NCBI GenBank assembly: GCA_963693305.1
Contig: OY855916.1
Span: 8,520,001-8,584,000 of the forward strand
Length of the DNA: 64,000 nucleotides
Reading direction: 5' to 3'
DNA from: Meandrina meandrites
Lineage: Eukaryota; Cnidaria; Anthozoa; Scleractinia; Meandrinidae
Shown: one piece after another, positions 30,301-36,006 of the stretch
Position numbering within the stretch: the stretch's first letter is position 1
Layout of the letters: each line of letters opens with the position of its first letter
Notes under the pieces: model-generated
The model's database searches: none
The model's input: the letters and a program-made list of their open reading frames with translations, nothing else
What the model was told of the DNA's origin: nothing
Program-made: the position numbers and the translations under genes

Positions 30301-33300
30301 CCTAGTTAAATGTCTCAAACGCTGAACAATATTTGGCAGGCTGTTCCTCGATGCAGATCTATAATTAAGCAGAGCTTTCTCTTGTTGCTTTGGCTGCAAG
30401 TTTTGAAAAACTTTGCAAAGTAGACTGACTTGGACTATATAAACTCTGATCGCGCGAGTCACACCACGCAGTGACGTCATCTCTGTGTCTGTCCTCTAAT
30501 AGATGGAAGGCATCAGCCAATCACAACGCGTGCAGTATCTCGGTTATTGTATGAAACTCGATGGTATGTATAAAGTATGTATGATGTTCTCTCGGTTATT
30601 GTATGAAACTCGATAGTATGTATAAAGTATGTATGTATGTATGTATGTATGTATAGAAACACAGAACTAGCACGAGCTGTCGACGTAATGATGGCGCGAG
30701 CAAAGAGAATTTACATTTTGATGATCAAAATAAACGAGTGATTTAATTCTTTTTCCTCCCGGTGTTTTCTAAAAGAAATAGAAAACATGTTTTGCGTGTT
30801 TCTATCTAGTTTTGGTATAAATCTACTAGCGTTCTATCACAAATGCCGCGCTCTGATTGGCTACGCTACCCACTATTTATTAAACAATTAGATTATAAAC
30901 TCGAGATTTCGATCACGCATAGAAATCGAGAGCCAAGTTTGAGCCTAGTTTGATTACAAAATCAACGATCAAATGATGCAAAAATGCCATTGGAAACCAG
31001 GTTTGTCAATTTAGAGAACGTAAATGACAAGAAAATATTAAGTTAAAAAGTTAAGGTAAGGCTTGAGAGACTTGCACTGCCGGAAGGTCGTACTTGTTGT
31101 TGTTCACAATGGCATATTTCGTTGCGAGTTTTGTCTTTTCTGGAAGAGCCTCGACCAGTAAACTGTCTAGATCTTCACGGACACTTCGAAAACGTGAAGA
31201 AGCGGCCGCCATTTTGTTAGCAAGGGCACACTGCTACGCTACTCACTATCTATCACAGAATAGATAGTGGGTAGCGTAGCCAATCAGAGCGCGGCAATTG
31301 GGATAGAACGCTAGTAGATTTATACTAAAACTCGATAGAAAACAAGGAACATGTTTTCTATTTTTAAAATTTAATTCGCTGAAAATATTTCATACGAATC
31401 GGTGCCTTTTCATCTGACGTCATCAAAATTCTAAAATCTAAACTGGTAGTGCTACAAAGCTATTCTTTTTGTATATTCTAGACATAAAAAACATTAACCT
31501 CCATGCAAATTTCGGCATCATTTCAGTGCTTCGTTTGGGAGATAACGGATTTTGAAATTTGTGAAGTCCAGGATGCACGTATTTCTTAACTGTCAAAAAA
31601 ATTAGTAGATATGATATACACGTTATTGGACAAATAAACTCTGTTTCTTTATGAATTGACACTACAATTACTTTTGAAACGAATCAACGATGAATGTTAC
31701 TCGAAAGATATCACATTTCCTGCAAACAAATGTCTTTTATTCCTCGCTCTATTGTAAAACTTTTATCGATCGTAGTGAGCGTTCACAAAAGTTAAAAACA
31801 AACTTTTTATGCGTTTGTTTTCATGACTGCATGTTACAGCTTTCGCCTCACGATTTTACCGCGACGACCCCCGGACTCGCTACTTCATTGCTGGCAAAGC
31901 TAAAGAAATCTTTCAGAAAACATTCAAATCTCACACGCACGTAACCCCCTGTTATTGTGACATCACTGACAATACCCATAACTCATTCGGGCATTTTCTC
32001 TTTTACGTCATCATTACCCGCGACACACTTGCGGGCATTCAGTGATGAAACGTCATCATTACCTAGAGATTCCATGTGGCCTTGTTCGAGCAAATCGAGA
32101 TTTTATCTGGTATACAAACGGTATATTTTGACTGTAAGTACATTCTCTATATAAACGCGCAACCTGTATAATCCTTTATAACTTTACCCCGTTAGTTTAT
32201 ACGGCCACTCGAACCAAATACAACTAATAATTGATCAAACAAAACAAATACAGGACTTGAGAAACAATATTGAATGATACTATTTTATTCAAAACCCCTG
32301 TAACTTGTCGTGTCATTGATCTCTGCGGTTTTGTGGTTAACTCAGTAATCTAATTGTAACTTATCAAACAACAGTTTAAAAGAAACTGAACTTGACAGAC
32401 AGTAACATTCCCTTGGCTAAATTACAAAGCGATTAAGTCATTGTGTGTGTAAAAAAGCAAATGAATACCAAAGTTGCGGCTTCCTACCTTAGGTAGACCA
32501 ATCGTGAAATTTAACCATACCCCGTTAATACGGCCACCCCGTTAATACGGCCAAATTTCCATGGCCCATTAGTGGCCGTATTTACGGGGTTCCACTGTAT
32601 GCTAAATTATATTTTACCCATAACTACACAGTTTTATACTACCTGACATGCGCACAGAAAACTGGCAGAAAGTTGAAAAAACAATATGGCTGCTGTTGAT
32701 ACAAGTATGTGTGGTTCGTGCTTCGCTCCTACAAAGTATATATGTTTGACATAAGAAATTTTTTTGATATGAGATGTTCTGTTTTTGCGGAAGCCGTTAA
32801 TTGCCGTTCGTAGCCGTTCTTTGCGGAAGAACAACGTGAAATGACCAAATTCTGCGTATTGTGGACAACCTGAACCACGACGGATAATTTTTGGTTTTTA
32901 TATTTGCAACTTTGAACGCTCTCTTTACATATTGGCCTGGAACTAGTTCTTAAACCGATAGATACACTTAATACATCTGGACTATTGCGAAATTCTCAAG
33001 TAAAATATAAAATAATTTTTCAGTAGGCGTTGTCCTCGGCGTCGCCGTCGTCATTGCTTGGGCTCCCTAACATTGGCGGGAAACTGAGTGGTGAGTGGAG
33101 TCTGGGAATAGCTCAGCAATTAAATGCAACACAATTAATACGACGTTTAAAACCAAATGCCGATTTTTTTAATTCGAGTGGACTCAAATAAGTATTGTAT
33201 TCGGCGCATGTAAACTGCGACGTTTAAACCGGGCCTAAATTGATTTTAAGTGAAAACGAATAATGTTAGTGGCAGAATCTACTTTTCTGATTGTGCAATT

Positions 33301-33688
33301 CTATGGCTGTCTTTTTTGCGTTCCAAAGAGGGACACAACATGGTAGCTACATAATAAATACTGCAATTTTGTCAAAACTATTTTCTCCATAACCAACGCT
33401 ACAAAGCTATAATTTGGACAAAACATTTCTTTCAGCCTGCTCTATAATTAACAGTTTTATGATGTTTTTCAAGCAAACAAAACACTTTTGTAACACATTG
33501 ATGAAAATCACCAATAGAAAGACTAACCTCCTGTAGTTGTTTGACTTTACGAAGCCCGTGATGGTAGAGAAATGCACTCCTGTTGAGTACTTCAGGAAAC
33601 TTTCCTTCTGGTTTCTGTAGCAAAGTGTGGGTTTCTTCTGAAGTGCCCTTGCACAGCGACTCATTTATACGCTTAACTAAGTCCTCCA
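270..33688 (-). CDS. IQGAP-like gene, internal-repeat region (partial; 22 exons seen)
   Basis: Sixteen longer exons and six 52-bp exons on the minus strand join in frame in the order C-L, then five times D-B-C-L. Phases are D 1-0, B 0-1, C 1-0, L 0-1, so every junction fits. From memory of human IQGAP1, D resembles the repeat holding VALINRALESGD, B the linker with DIQACVDHVN, C the repeat with INAAIQKG and MNPEAQLPQV, and L the short linker before the next repeat. These repeats form the helical middle part of IQGAP scaffolds, between the calponin-homology domain and the IQ motifs; IQGAPs bind actin, calmodulin and Rac/Cdc42. None of those flanking domains is seen here. Vertebrate IQGAPs have about six repeats; this stretch alone codes for about eleven. 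The gene continues past position 1, and no 5' exon was recognised upstream of 33,688. It could be a diverged IQGAP paralogue rather than the orthologue. Confidence 0.72.
1040..1200 (-). CDS. Array exon C of cassette 6
   Basis: 161 bp, phase 1 to 0, acceptor TGTTTTTTAG, donor GGAG|GTTAGT. ADIVRRVNKSLNNDT start, shared core, KQLQE end, which matches the partial cassette 1 C exon rather than its neighbour. Confidence 0.75.
1339..1429 (-). CDS. Array exon B of cassette 6
   Basis: 91 bp, phase 0 to 1, acceptor TTTTATTGCAG, donor GTCT|GTAAGC. NNGVGKDDLTQIELQSC then LDTVNKKVHEERV. Confidence 0.75.
1430..3681. other. Intron between D and B of cassette 6
   Basis: About 2.2 kb with no exon of the array. 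From about 2,083 to 2,298 the plus strand has an open stretch (GFPFWNKWFLKKEITDEIE) bounded by stops, followed by another at 2,310 to 2,475; this looks like a decayed mobile-element or gene fragment that I could not name. Confidence 0.35.
3682..3839 (-). CDS. Array exon D of cassette 6
   Basis: 158 bp, phase 1 to 0, donor CGG|GTAGGT, acceptor AAATTTTAG. LTAVVVVNEAIENNNSTEL start and TSKKDKYR end. Confidence 0.75.
4010..4285. repeat. Cassette-duplicated intron block
   Basis: This stretch matches 24,480-24,770 closely (shared CACACACCACTGGGAGC and the run of sequence before it). Both copies sit just upstream of a D exon in transcript terms, so introns were duplicated together with the exons. 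Confidence 0.6.
4496..6278. mobile_element. TTAA-flanked DNA element, 1.8 kb
   Basis: Both ends read TTAA followed by the inverted repeat AGGTCAAATGAACCAAAATT (24 bp before divergence). TTAA target duplication is typical of piggyBac-type elements. Inside, no long transposase frame remains; the short open stretches at 4,982-5,438 are not recognisable. Confidence 0.7.
6626..6677 (-). CDS. Array exon L of cassette 5
   Basis: 52 bp, phase 0 to 1, acceptor TTTCTTTGACAG, donor AGAG|GTACAA; codes for DCGESHLSYKDICYHLR. Confidence 0.65.
7266..7587. mobile_element. Small inverted-repeat element
   Basis: ATGGGTGACAAATT at the left is mirrored by AATTTGTCATCCAT at the right. It interrupts the L-C intron block of cassette 5, which is continuous in other cassettes. 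Confidence 0.45.
7600..9066. other. Intron, cassette-duplicated segments
   Basis: Segments around 7,850-7,990 and 8,090-8,270 match 12,150-12,300, 17,985-18,070 and 18,105-18,285, so they are the duplicated intron between L and C. No coding signal. Confidence 0.5.
9067..9230 (-). CDS. Array exon C of cassette 5
   Basis: 164 bp, phase 1 to 0, acceptor TATTTTTCAG, donor CAGG|GTACGA. ADIVRRVNKSLDNDT start, KPEGKFPEVRNRSAFLYH core (R replaces L). Confidence 0.75.
9372..9462 (-). CDS. Array exon B of cassette 5
   Basis: 91 bp, phase 0 to 1, acceptor TATTACAG, donor GTCT|GTAAGC. NNGVGKDDLTQIEVQSC then VDTVNNKVHEERV. Confidence 0.75.
10032..10189 (-). CDS. Array exon D of cassette 5
   Basis: 158 bp, phase 1 to 0, donor CGG|GTAGGT. 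LTAVVVVNEAIENSNSTEL start and SGKKDKYR end. Confidence 0.75.
10475..10853. mobile_element. TTAA-flanked MITE, 0.38 kb
   Basis: TTAAAGGAGCTCCGTCACGG at the left and, reverse-complemented at the right, TTAAAGGGGCTTTGTCACGG. It splits a plus-strand, lysine-rich open stretch continuing to 11,050. A second copy of the left end is at 13,297. Confidence 0.55.
10854..11275 (+). pseudogene. Decayed plus-strand coding fragment, identity unknown
   Basis: From about 10,855 an open stretch codes for a coiled-coil-like start (AQVDEKLNELQNFFKG) and a very basic block (KPRKRKPNKRKGVKRKL), then breaks by stop and frame change after 11,050. A related helical stretch lies on the other side of the inserted MITE at 10,330-10,415. 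No intact gene; likely an old retrocopy or mobile-element protein. Confidence 0.35.
11318..11369 (-). CDS. Array exon L of cassette 4
   Basis: 52 bp, phase 0 to 1, acceptor TTTCTTTGACAG, donor AAAG|GTACAG; codes for DRGESHLSYTDICYHLK. Confidence 0.68.
12567..12730 (-). CDS. Array exon C of cassette 4
   Basis: 164 bp, phase 1 to 0, acceptor TTTTTTTCAG, donor CAGG|GTAGGA. KDIVRRVNESLDNDT start, shared core, QQMFR end. Confidence 0.75.
13189..13279 (-). CDS. Array exon B of cassette 4
   Basis: 91 bp, phase 0 to 1, acceptor TTCAATTGCAG, donor GTCC|GTAAGT. Codes for KYRVGRDDLTQTELQSC and then VDAVNIIDQEKRV. Confidence 0.73.
13297..13400. repeat. Partial copy of the 10,475 MITE family
   Basis: TTTAAAGGAGCTAAGTCACGG and about 80 further bases match the left end at 10,475. 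The right end was not located. Confidence 0.45.
13679..13836 (-). CDS. Array exon D of cassette 4
   Basis: 158 bp, phase 1 to 0, acceptor ATACTTTTAG, donor CTCAG|GTAGGT. LTAVVVVNESIEKNDSTEF start and SAKKEKTQ end. Confidence 0.75.
14111..14162 (-). CDS. Array exon L of cassette 3
   Basis: 52 bp, phase 0 to 1, acceptor TCTTTTTTCAG, donor AAAAG|GTACAG. Codes for DRGEIRLSYEVICDQLK. Here intron sequence around the exon has diverged from the other cassettes while the exon has not, the best sign in this window that L is coding. Confidence 0.72.
14904..15064 (-). CDS. Array exon C of cassette 3
   Basis: 161 bp, phase 1 to 0, acceptor TTTTTCAG, donor CAAG|GTGAGA. EDIVRCVNESLDNDT start and the shared KPEGKFPEVLNRSAFLYH core. 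Confidence 0.75.
15744..15837 (-). CDS. Array exon B of cassette 3 (94 bp)
   Basis: 94 bp, one codon longer than the other B exons, phase 0 to 1, acceptor TTTGTTTGCAG, donor TTGT|GTAAGG. Codes for RGEKGKDDLTQGEIKRYV and then NKVNAEVQAAKRL. The most diverged B copy, but still open and in phase. Confidence 0.7.
16644..16801 (-). CDS. Array exon D of cassette 3
   Basis: 158 bp, phase 1 to 0, acceptor CACTTTCAG, donor TTCAG|GTTTGT. Begins LTAVVVVNEAIEKNNST and ends KAKEDKVQ. More diverged from the other D exons than they are from each other. Confidence 0.75.
17424..17458. repeat. Poly-G tract
   Basis: A run of about 17 G followed by G/A-rich sequence. It sits between the L and D exons of the array. 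Confidence 0.8.
17673..17724 (-). CDS. Array exon L of cassette 2
   Basis: 52 bp, phase 0 to 1, acceptor CATTTACAG. Codes for ERRESHLSYDVICEHLK. The donor is AAAA|GTATAT, weaker than the GTACAG donors of the other L exons, so this copy is the one most likely to be skipped. Confidence 0.55.
18460..18492. repeat. Short hairpin
   Basis: TCTCGTGCCACGT and its reverse complement separated by a few bases. Confidence 0.7.
18615..19296. mobile_element. TTAA-flanked inverted-repeat element, 0.68 kb
   Basis: Ends read TTAA(A)GGGAC with imperfect inverted repeats of about 40 bp, sharing CGGCGCATGT. An inner inverted pair (CAGCCCCATACAT at about 18,915; ATGTATGGGGCTGTG at 19,018) supports a foldback structure. 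It lies in the L-C intron of cassette 2. Confidence 0.55.
19603..19766 (-). CDS. Array exon C of cassette 2
   Basis: 164 bp, phase 1 to 0, acceptor TTTTCAG, donor CAGG|GTAAGA. Open; carries KPEGKFPKVLNRSAFLYH and ends KKEILR, one codon longer than the 161-bp C exons. Confidence 0.75.
19839..19869. repeat. (CAA)n microsatellite
   Basis: About ten AAC units at the left junction of the LINE insertion that follows. Confidence 0.85.
19840..21060 (-). mobile_element. LINE fragment inserted between B and C of cassette 2
   Basis: Sequence continuous in cassettes 5 and 6 is interrupted here. Minus-strand reading of about 20,760-21,010 gives KRALTKLRINNHKLVIE followed by GRYNNTPRDNRLCPV, the usual end of reverse-transcriptase ORFs with the Cys/His tail. 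The rest is degenerate. Confidence 0.6.
21163..21253 (-). CDS. Array exon B of cassette 2
   Basis: 91 bp, phase 0 to 1, acceptor ATTTCAG, donor GTCA|GTAAGT. Codes for HNGEGKDDLTQIELQSC followed by VDTVNDKVHEERV. A LINE insertion lies in the intron on each side. Confidence 0.75.
21450..23747 (-). mobile_element. Non-LTR retrotransposon remnant (3' part)
   Basis: Minus-strand frames, broken by shifts, read SVYYKTWYEAGFEKIKDI (about 23,500) and, nearer the 3' end, LCSERQTLTHLFVTCPNVQ then RFWVIFQQWW (22,080-22,000), the zinc-binding tail typical of LINE reverse transcriptases. An AT-rich 3' tail lies at 21,450-21,760. The element interrupts intron sequence continuous in the other cassettes (TTAATTGTATCCA at 23,748). 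A MITE has inserted into it. Confidence 0.7.
22758..22898. mobile_element. MITE with TA target, 141 bp
   Basis: Perfect 20-bp terminal inverted repeats, TAGTGTGTCATGACAGAAGC, at both ends; TA at the borders suggests a Tc1/mariner-type origin. Inserted in the LINE remnant. Confidence 0.65.
24105..24262 (-). CDS. Array exon D of cassette 2
   Basis: 158 bp, phase 1 to 0, donor CGG|GTAGGT, acceptor AAATTTTAG. Open throughout: LTAVVVVNEAIENSNST at the start and TNKKDKYR at the end. Nearly identical to the D exons at 10,032 and 3,682. Confidence 0.75.
24480..24770. repeat. Cassette-duplicated intron block (second copy)
   Basis: Matches 4,010-4,285 and sits in the same place relative to its D exon. 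Confidence 0.6.
24800..26600. other. Intron, nothing recognised
   Basis: No array exon, no convincing open frame. A weak tRNA-like B-box (GGTTCGACC on the minus strand) occurs near 26,285. Confidence 0.4.
26600..27780. repeat. Dispersed repeat, copy interrupted by a TTAA element
   Basis: The stretch 26,730-26,914 matches 54,325-54,512 (shared CTCTACACCTGAGC and GATATGGTCATGTGATA). The part after the inserted element carries GGACGGACGGACGG at 27,629-27,648 and the tail with ACCAAATTTTCT repeats. Confidence 0.6.
26915..27569. mobile_element. TTAA-flanked element, 655 bp
   Basis: Perfect 24-bp inverted ends including TTAA, starting TTAAGGGGGGTCCTTCTTAA. Inserted in the dispersed repeat at 26,600-27,780; the related copy at 54.5 kb lacks it, giving an empty-site comparison. 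No long frame inside. Confidence 0.75.
28560..28606. repeat. Short palindrome
   Basis: CCGCCATATTGGTGTACC is mirrored by GGTACACCAATATGGCGG with a few bases between. Confidence 0.8.
29404..29455 (-). CDS. Array exon L of partial cassette 1
   Basis: 52 bp, phase 0 to 1, acceptor TTGTTGACAG and donor AAAG|GTACAG; codes for KHGESHLSYEVICNNLK. It lies 4 kb downstream of its C exon because two blocks of transposon sequence sit in the intron. A foreign AT-rich, LINE-tail-like sequence begins within about 10 bp after the donor. Confidence 0.65.
29800..29985. mobile_element. Foldback MITE, 186 bp
   Basis: ACAAATAGATTCCATTTTGC begins the left arm and its complement ends the right; arms are about 80 bp with a few mismatches, and a nested hairpin (GTGGCCCAC / GTGGGCCAC) sits in the centre. 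It is in the intron between C and L of partial cassette 1. Confidence 0.75.
30535..30660. repeat. Tandem duplication and (GTAT)n
   Basis: A unit starting TCTCGGTTATTGTATGAAACT occurs twice (about 30,538 and 30,590) and runs into five or more GTAT units. Confidence 0.75.
30660..31370. mobile_element. Inverted-repeat element, about 0.6-0.7 kb
   Basis: GCGCTCTGATTGGCTACGCT at 30,850 is mirrored by AGCGTAGCCAATCAGAGCGC at 31,275, and outer parts match too (GAAAACATGTT / AACATGTTTTC). The left part resembles 57,060-57,400. It splits intron sequence that is continuous in other cassettes. Confidence 0.55.
32515..32600. repeat. CCCCGTTAATACGGCC repeat
   Basis: Two direct copies and one inverted, diverged copy (GGCCGTATTTACGGGG), probably an end of a DNA transposon. 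Confidence 0.6.
33528..33688 (-). CDS. Array exon C of partial cassette 1
   Basis: 161 bp, phase 1 to 0, acceptor TTTTTTTGCAG and donor GAG|GTTAGT. It codes for EDLVKRINESL near the start and the invariant KPEGKFPEVLNRSAFLYH core. This is the most diverged C exon at its N-terminal side (CKGTSEETHT instead of DNDTIKETHT). No B or D exon of this cassette was found upstream. Confidence 0.75.
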
Positions 33689-34713
33689 CTGCAAAAAAAG
33701 TTTACATTTTACGAAAAAACGAATAGATTGAAGCAAAACAAGAGAATACTGCAAAAAAGGACATCAATGAAGTTGACTTTTAATCAGGTGTCTAAAATAA
33801 GACAGGCTTTGACAAATTCCTGAAAGGCGTGGCAGCAAGAGAAAGAGAACAAAACGTGAAGTTAATGAAGAGTAAAAATAAACAGGTAGACTTATTTCGA
33901 CTTGAAATACAAAGAAAAAGACTTCACTCTGACCCATTTCTAGAAAGTAAAAGCGTGTACAATTTAAAACGTGACAGGCTAAAGATAGGTGCTCACTGTG
34001 TGTTCTGTGTTATATGTGTTAGCTTGTTTGTGTGTGTGTACCGACCTAAACTTGTAAAACGGACTGTCTGCCTTTTTTAAACTCTGTGGTTATATCAGGT
34101 ATCCAGCCCCTCCCCCCTACTCTCTTAAATACATTGTAAATATCCCTATGTGGACCAATGTTAAAAAAATATCGTCACGACGGAGTTTGAATGTTCGTGA
34201 GTTATTTGATGCACAAGGAAAAGAATCTTGAAGTTGACAAAAATTTTGGTGTCCTACTCGAAACGATGAAAGACTATTGTTCCGGCATCACATTAAAAAA
34301 GTGGCCGCGATTCGAAAGTCTAGAGAGTTATTGTTAACAACTATTTCCGTGTCGATAACAAAACGTTTTCGATAACTAAAACGTCAGTGTGTAAAAACCA
34401 CGAAAGCAAGTTAGCGATAAAAGCTGTAAAAATAGTTAAGGAATAGCTAACAGTTTTTCTTTTAAAGGAAAACTACTGTTGTTGTTGTTTCCTAGTTTTT
34501 CTTAGTCTGTCAGACAATTGACGACAAGTAAGCTATCACCAGTAGGAGTGTAGAATGGTCCACAGAAAATTATGAGCCACGGGAAATTTTAACCGAGACT
34601 TGAAATCTCAACGCTAGAGATTCTCGGACCTAATTGAAGCGCATCTCAGAATCTCGAATTTTGAAAACTTTGGTCATGAAATCTCGCGTCCGTAACATGC
34701 AGCCACTGTTATT
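33689..34713. other. Upstream of partial cassette 1, nothing recognised
   Basis: Searched by eye for B- and D-type exons on the minus strand and none was found. No other coding signal. Confidence 0.4.
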
Positions 34714-35145
34714 TCGGGGGTGGAAGCGGAATCATTGGACTTTGGATATTCATGATTCCTGTCTTGTTTTACCTCAATGATTCGTGATTCATTTAAAAAT
34801 TTCATTCGATATTCATGATTCATTTGTCATTGTTTTCATCCAGTTCTGAAAATAACTTCACTATATGTAACAGGCCTAATCACAGTCAAGTTCATAGGTA
34901 AGGGATGAAGATTTGAAAAGCGTTATCAGTGTTTTCCTATAGGGGGGTCTGGGGGCATGCTCCCCCAGAAAATTTTGAAAATTAGACGCTCGAAAATGCT
35001 ATTTTCGGCCATTTTTGTGATATAACTGTTAAGAAGTTTTGTAGTTTGTGTTCTATATTCACACGCCTACAATATCGATGGAAGCATATTCATTTGTTAT
35101 TCATGATTCTTTTAGCCATCTCTCGTTATTCATGATTCCCAAGTT

Positions 35146-35698
35146 TTAAAGTGCCCCTTGATCAAATTTTTGAGTTTCATTTTTTTACATTTTCGTGTCC
35201 TATTAGACTTTCTTACTCACCTTGCCAAATTTCAATCCATTATGAACATCAGAAGTTATTTTGTTTTAACATTTAATTCAGAGAATTTACGGCCGCCATT
35301 AATCAACCTTGTTCCAAGTCTTGGTTGCAAATGAGAGAAAGTGACGTCAAAGGCTCAAAAATACCTCACGGGTTGAAATGAGAATAACAATAAGTGTTCA
35401 AAATCACGCGAAAAGGAACAAAAACTTTGGAAGTGTTCTTCGTGCAATTTTCTATGCTGATTGTTATTAAAATTTCAACCCGTGAGGTATGTTTGAGCCT
35501 TTGACGTCACTTTCCCCCATTCGCAAACAAACCTTGGAACAGGGTTTGTAATTTTGTGTAATGGCGGCCGTAAATTTTCGGAATTAAATGTTAAAATAAA
35601 ATGACTTCTGATGTTCGTAATGGATTGAAATTTGGCAAGATGAATAAGGAACATGTAAAAAAATACAAATCGAAAATTTGATCACAGGGGCACTTTAA
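35146..35698. mobile_element. TTAA-flanked foldback element, copy 1
   Basis: TTAAAGTGCCCC at one end and GGGGCACTTTAA at the other, with nearly the whole length folding back (paired motifs TACGGCCGCCATTA and CCTCACGGGTTGAAAT on both arms). Copy 2 is at 46,491-47,063 in opposite orientation. Confidence 0.75.
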
Positions 35699-35722
35699 AC
35701 ACGAAGATTCATGATTCCTACC

Positions 35723-35962
35723 AATAGCCATTTTACAGTTGTCTGCTTAGTGACCTGGCCTTTGAATGGTAGCGAGGCTGGAGTTGACCTTGTTTTGATA
35801 CAGACCTTACTGCTTTTGTTTTGTAAATCAAGTTGTTCTGATGCTAACTAGTTTGCATTTACATGATAAAGCAGAGAGGTTTGTATCAATGCAAGGTCAC
35901 CTCCAGCCTCGCTACCATTCAAAGGCCAGGCCACTGAGCAGACAACTGTAAAATGGCCTATT
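35723..35962. mobile_element. Foldback MITE, 240 bp
   Basis: Arms share TTTGAATGGTAGCGAGGCTG and its complement plus CAGTTGTCTGC / GCAGACAACTG. Nested in the larger element. Confidence 0.65.
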
Positions 35963-36006
35963 TTACAACTATGATTCATGATTCATGATTCCGCTTCCAC
36001 CCCCGA

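Larger units (their letters stand above)
34714..36006. mobile_element. Inverted-repeat DNA element with nested insertions
   Basis: Perfect 22-bp inverted ends beginning TCGGGGGTGGAAGCGG. Just inside both ends the motif ATTCATGATT recurs about eight times, as subterminal protein-binding repeats do. A TTAA foldback element (35,146-35,698) and another hairpin (35,723-35,962) have inserted in it. A possible 6-bp target duplication TGTTAT flanks it. Confidence 0.65.
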
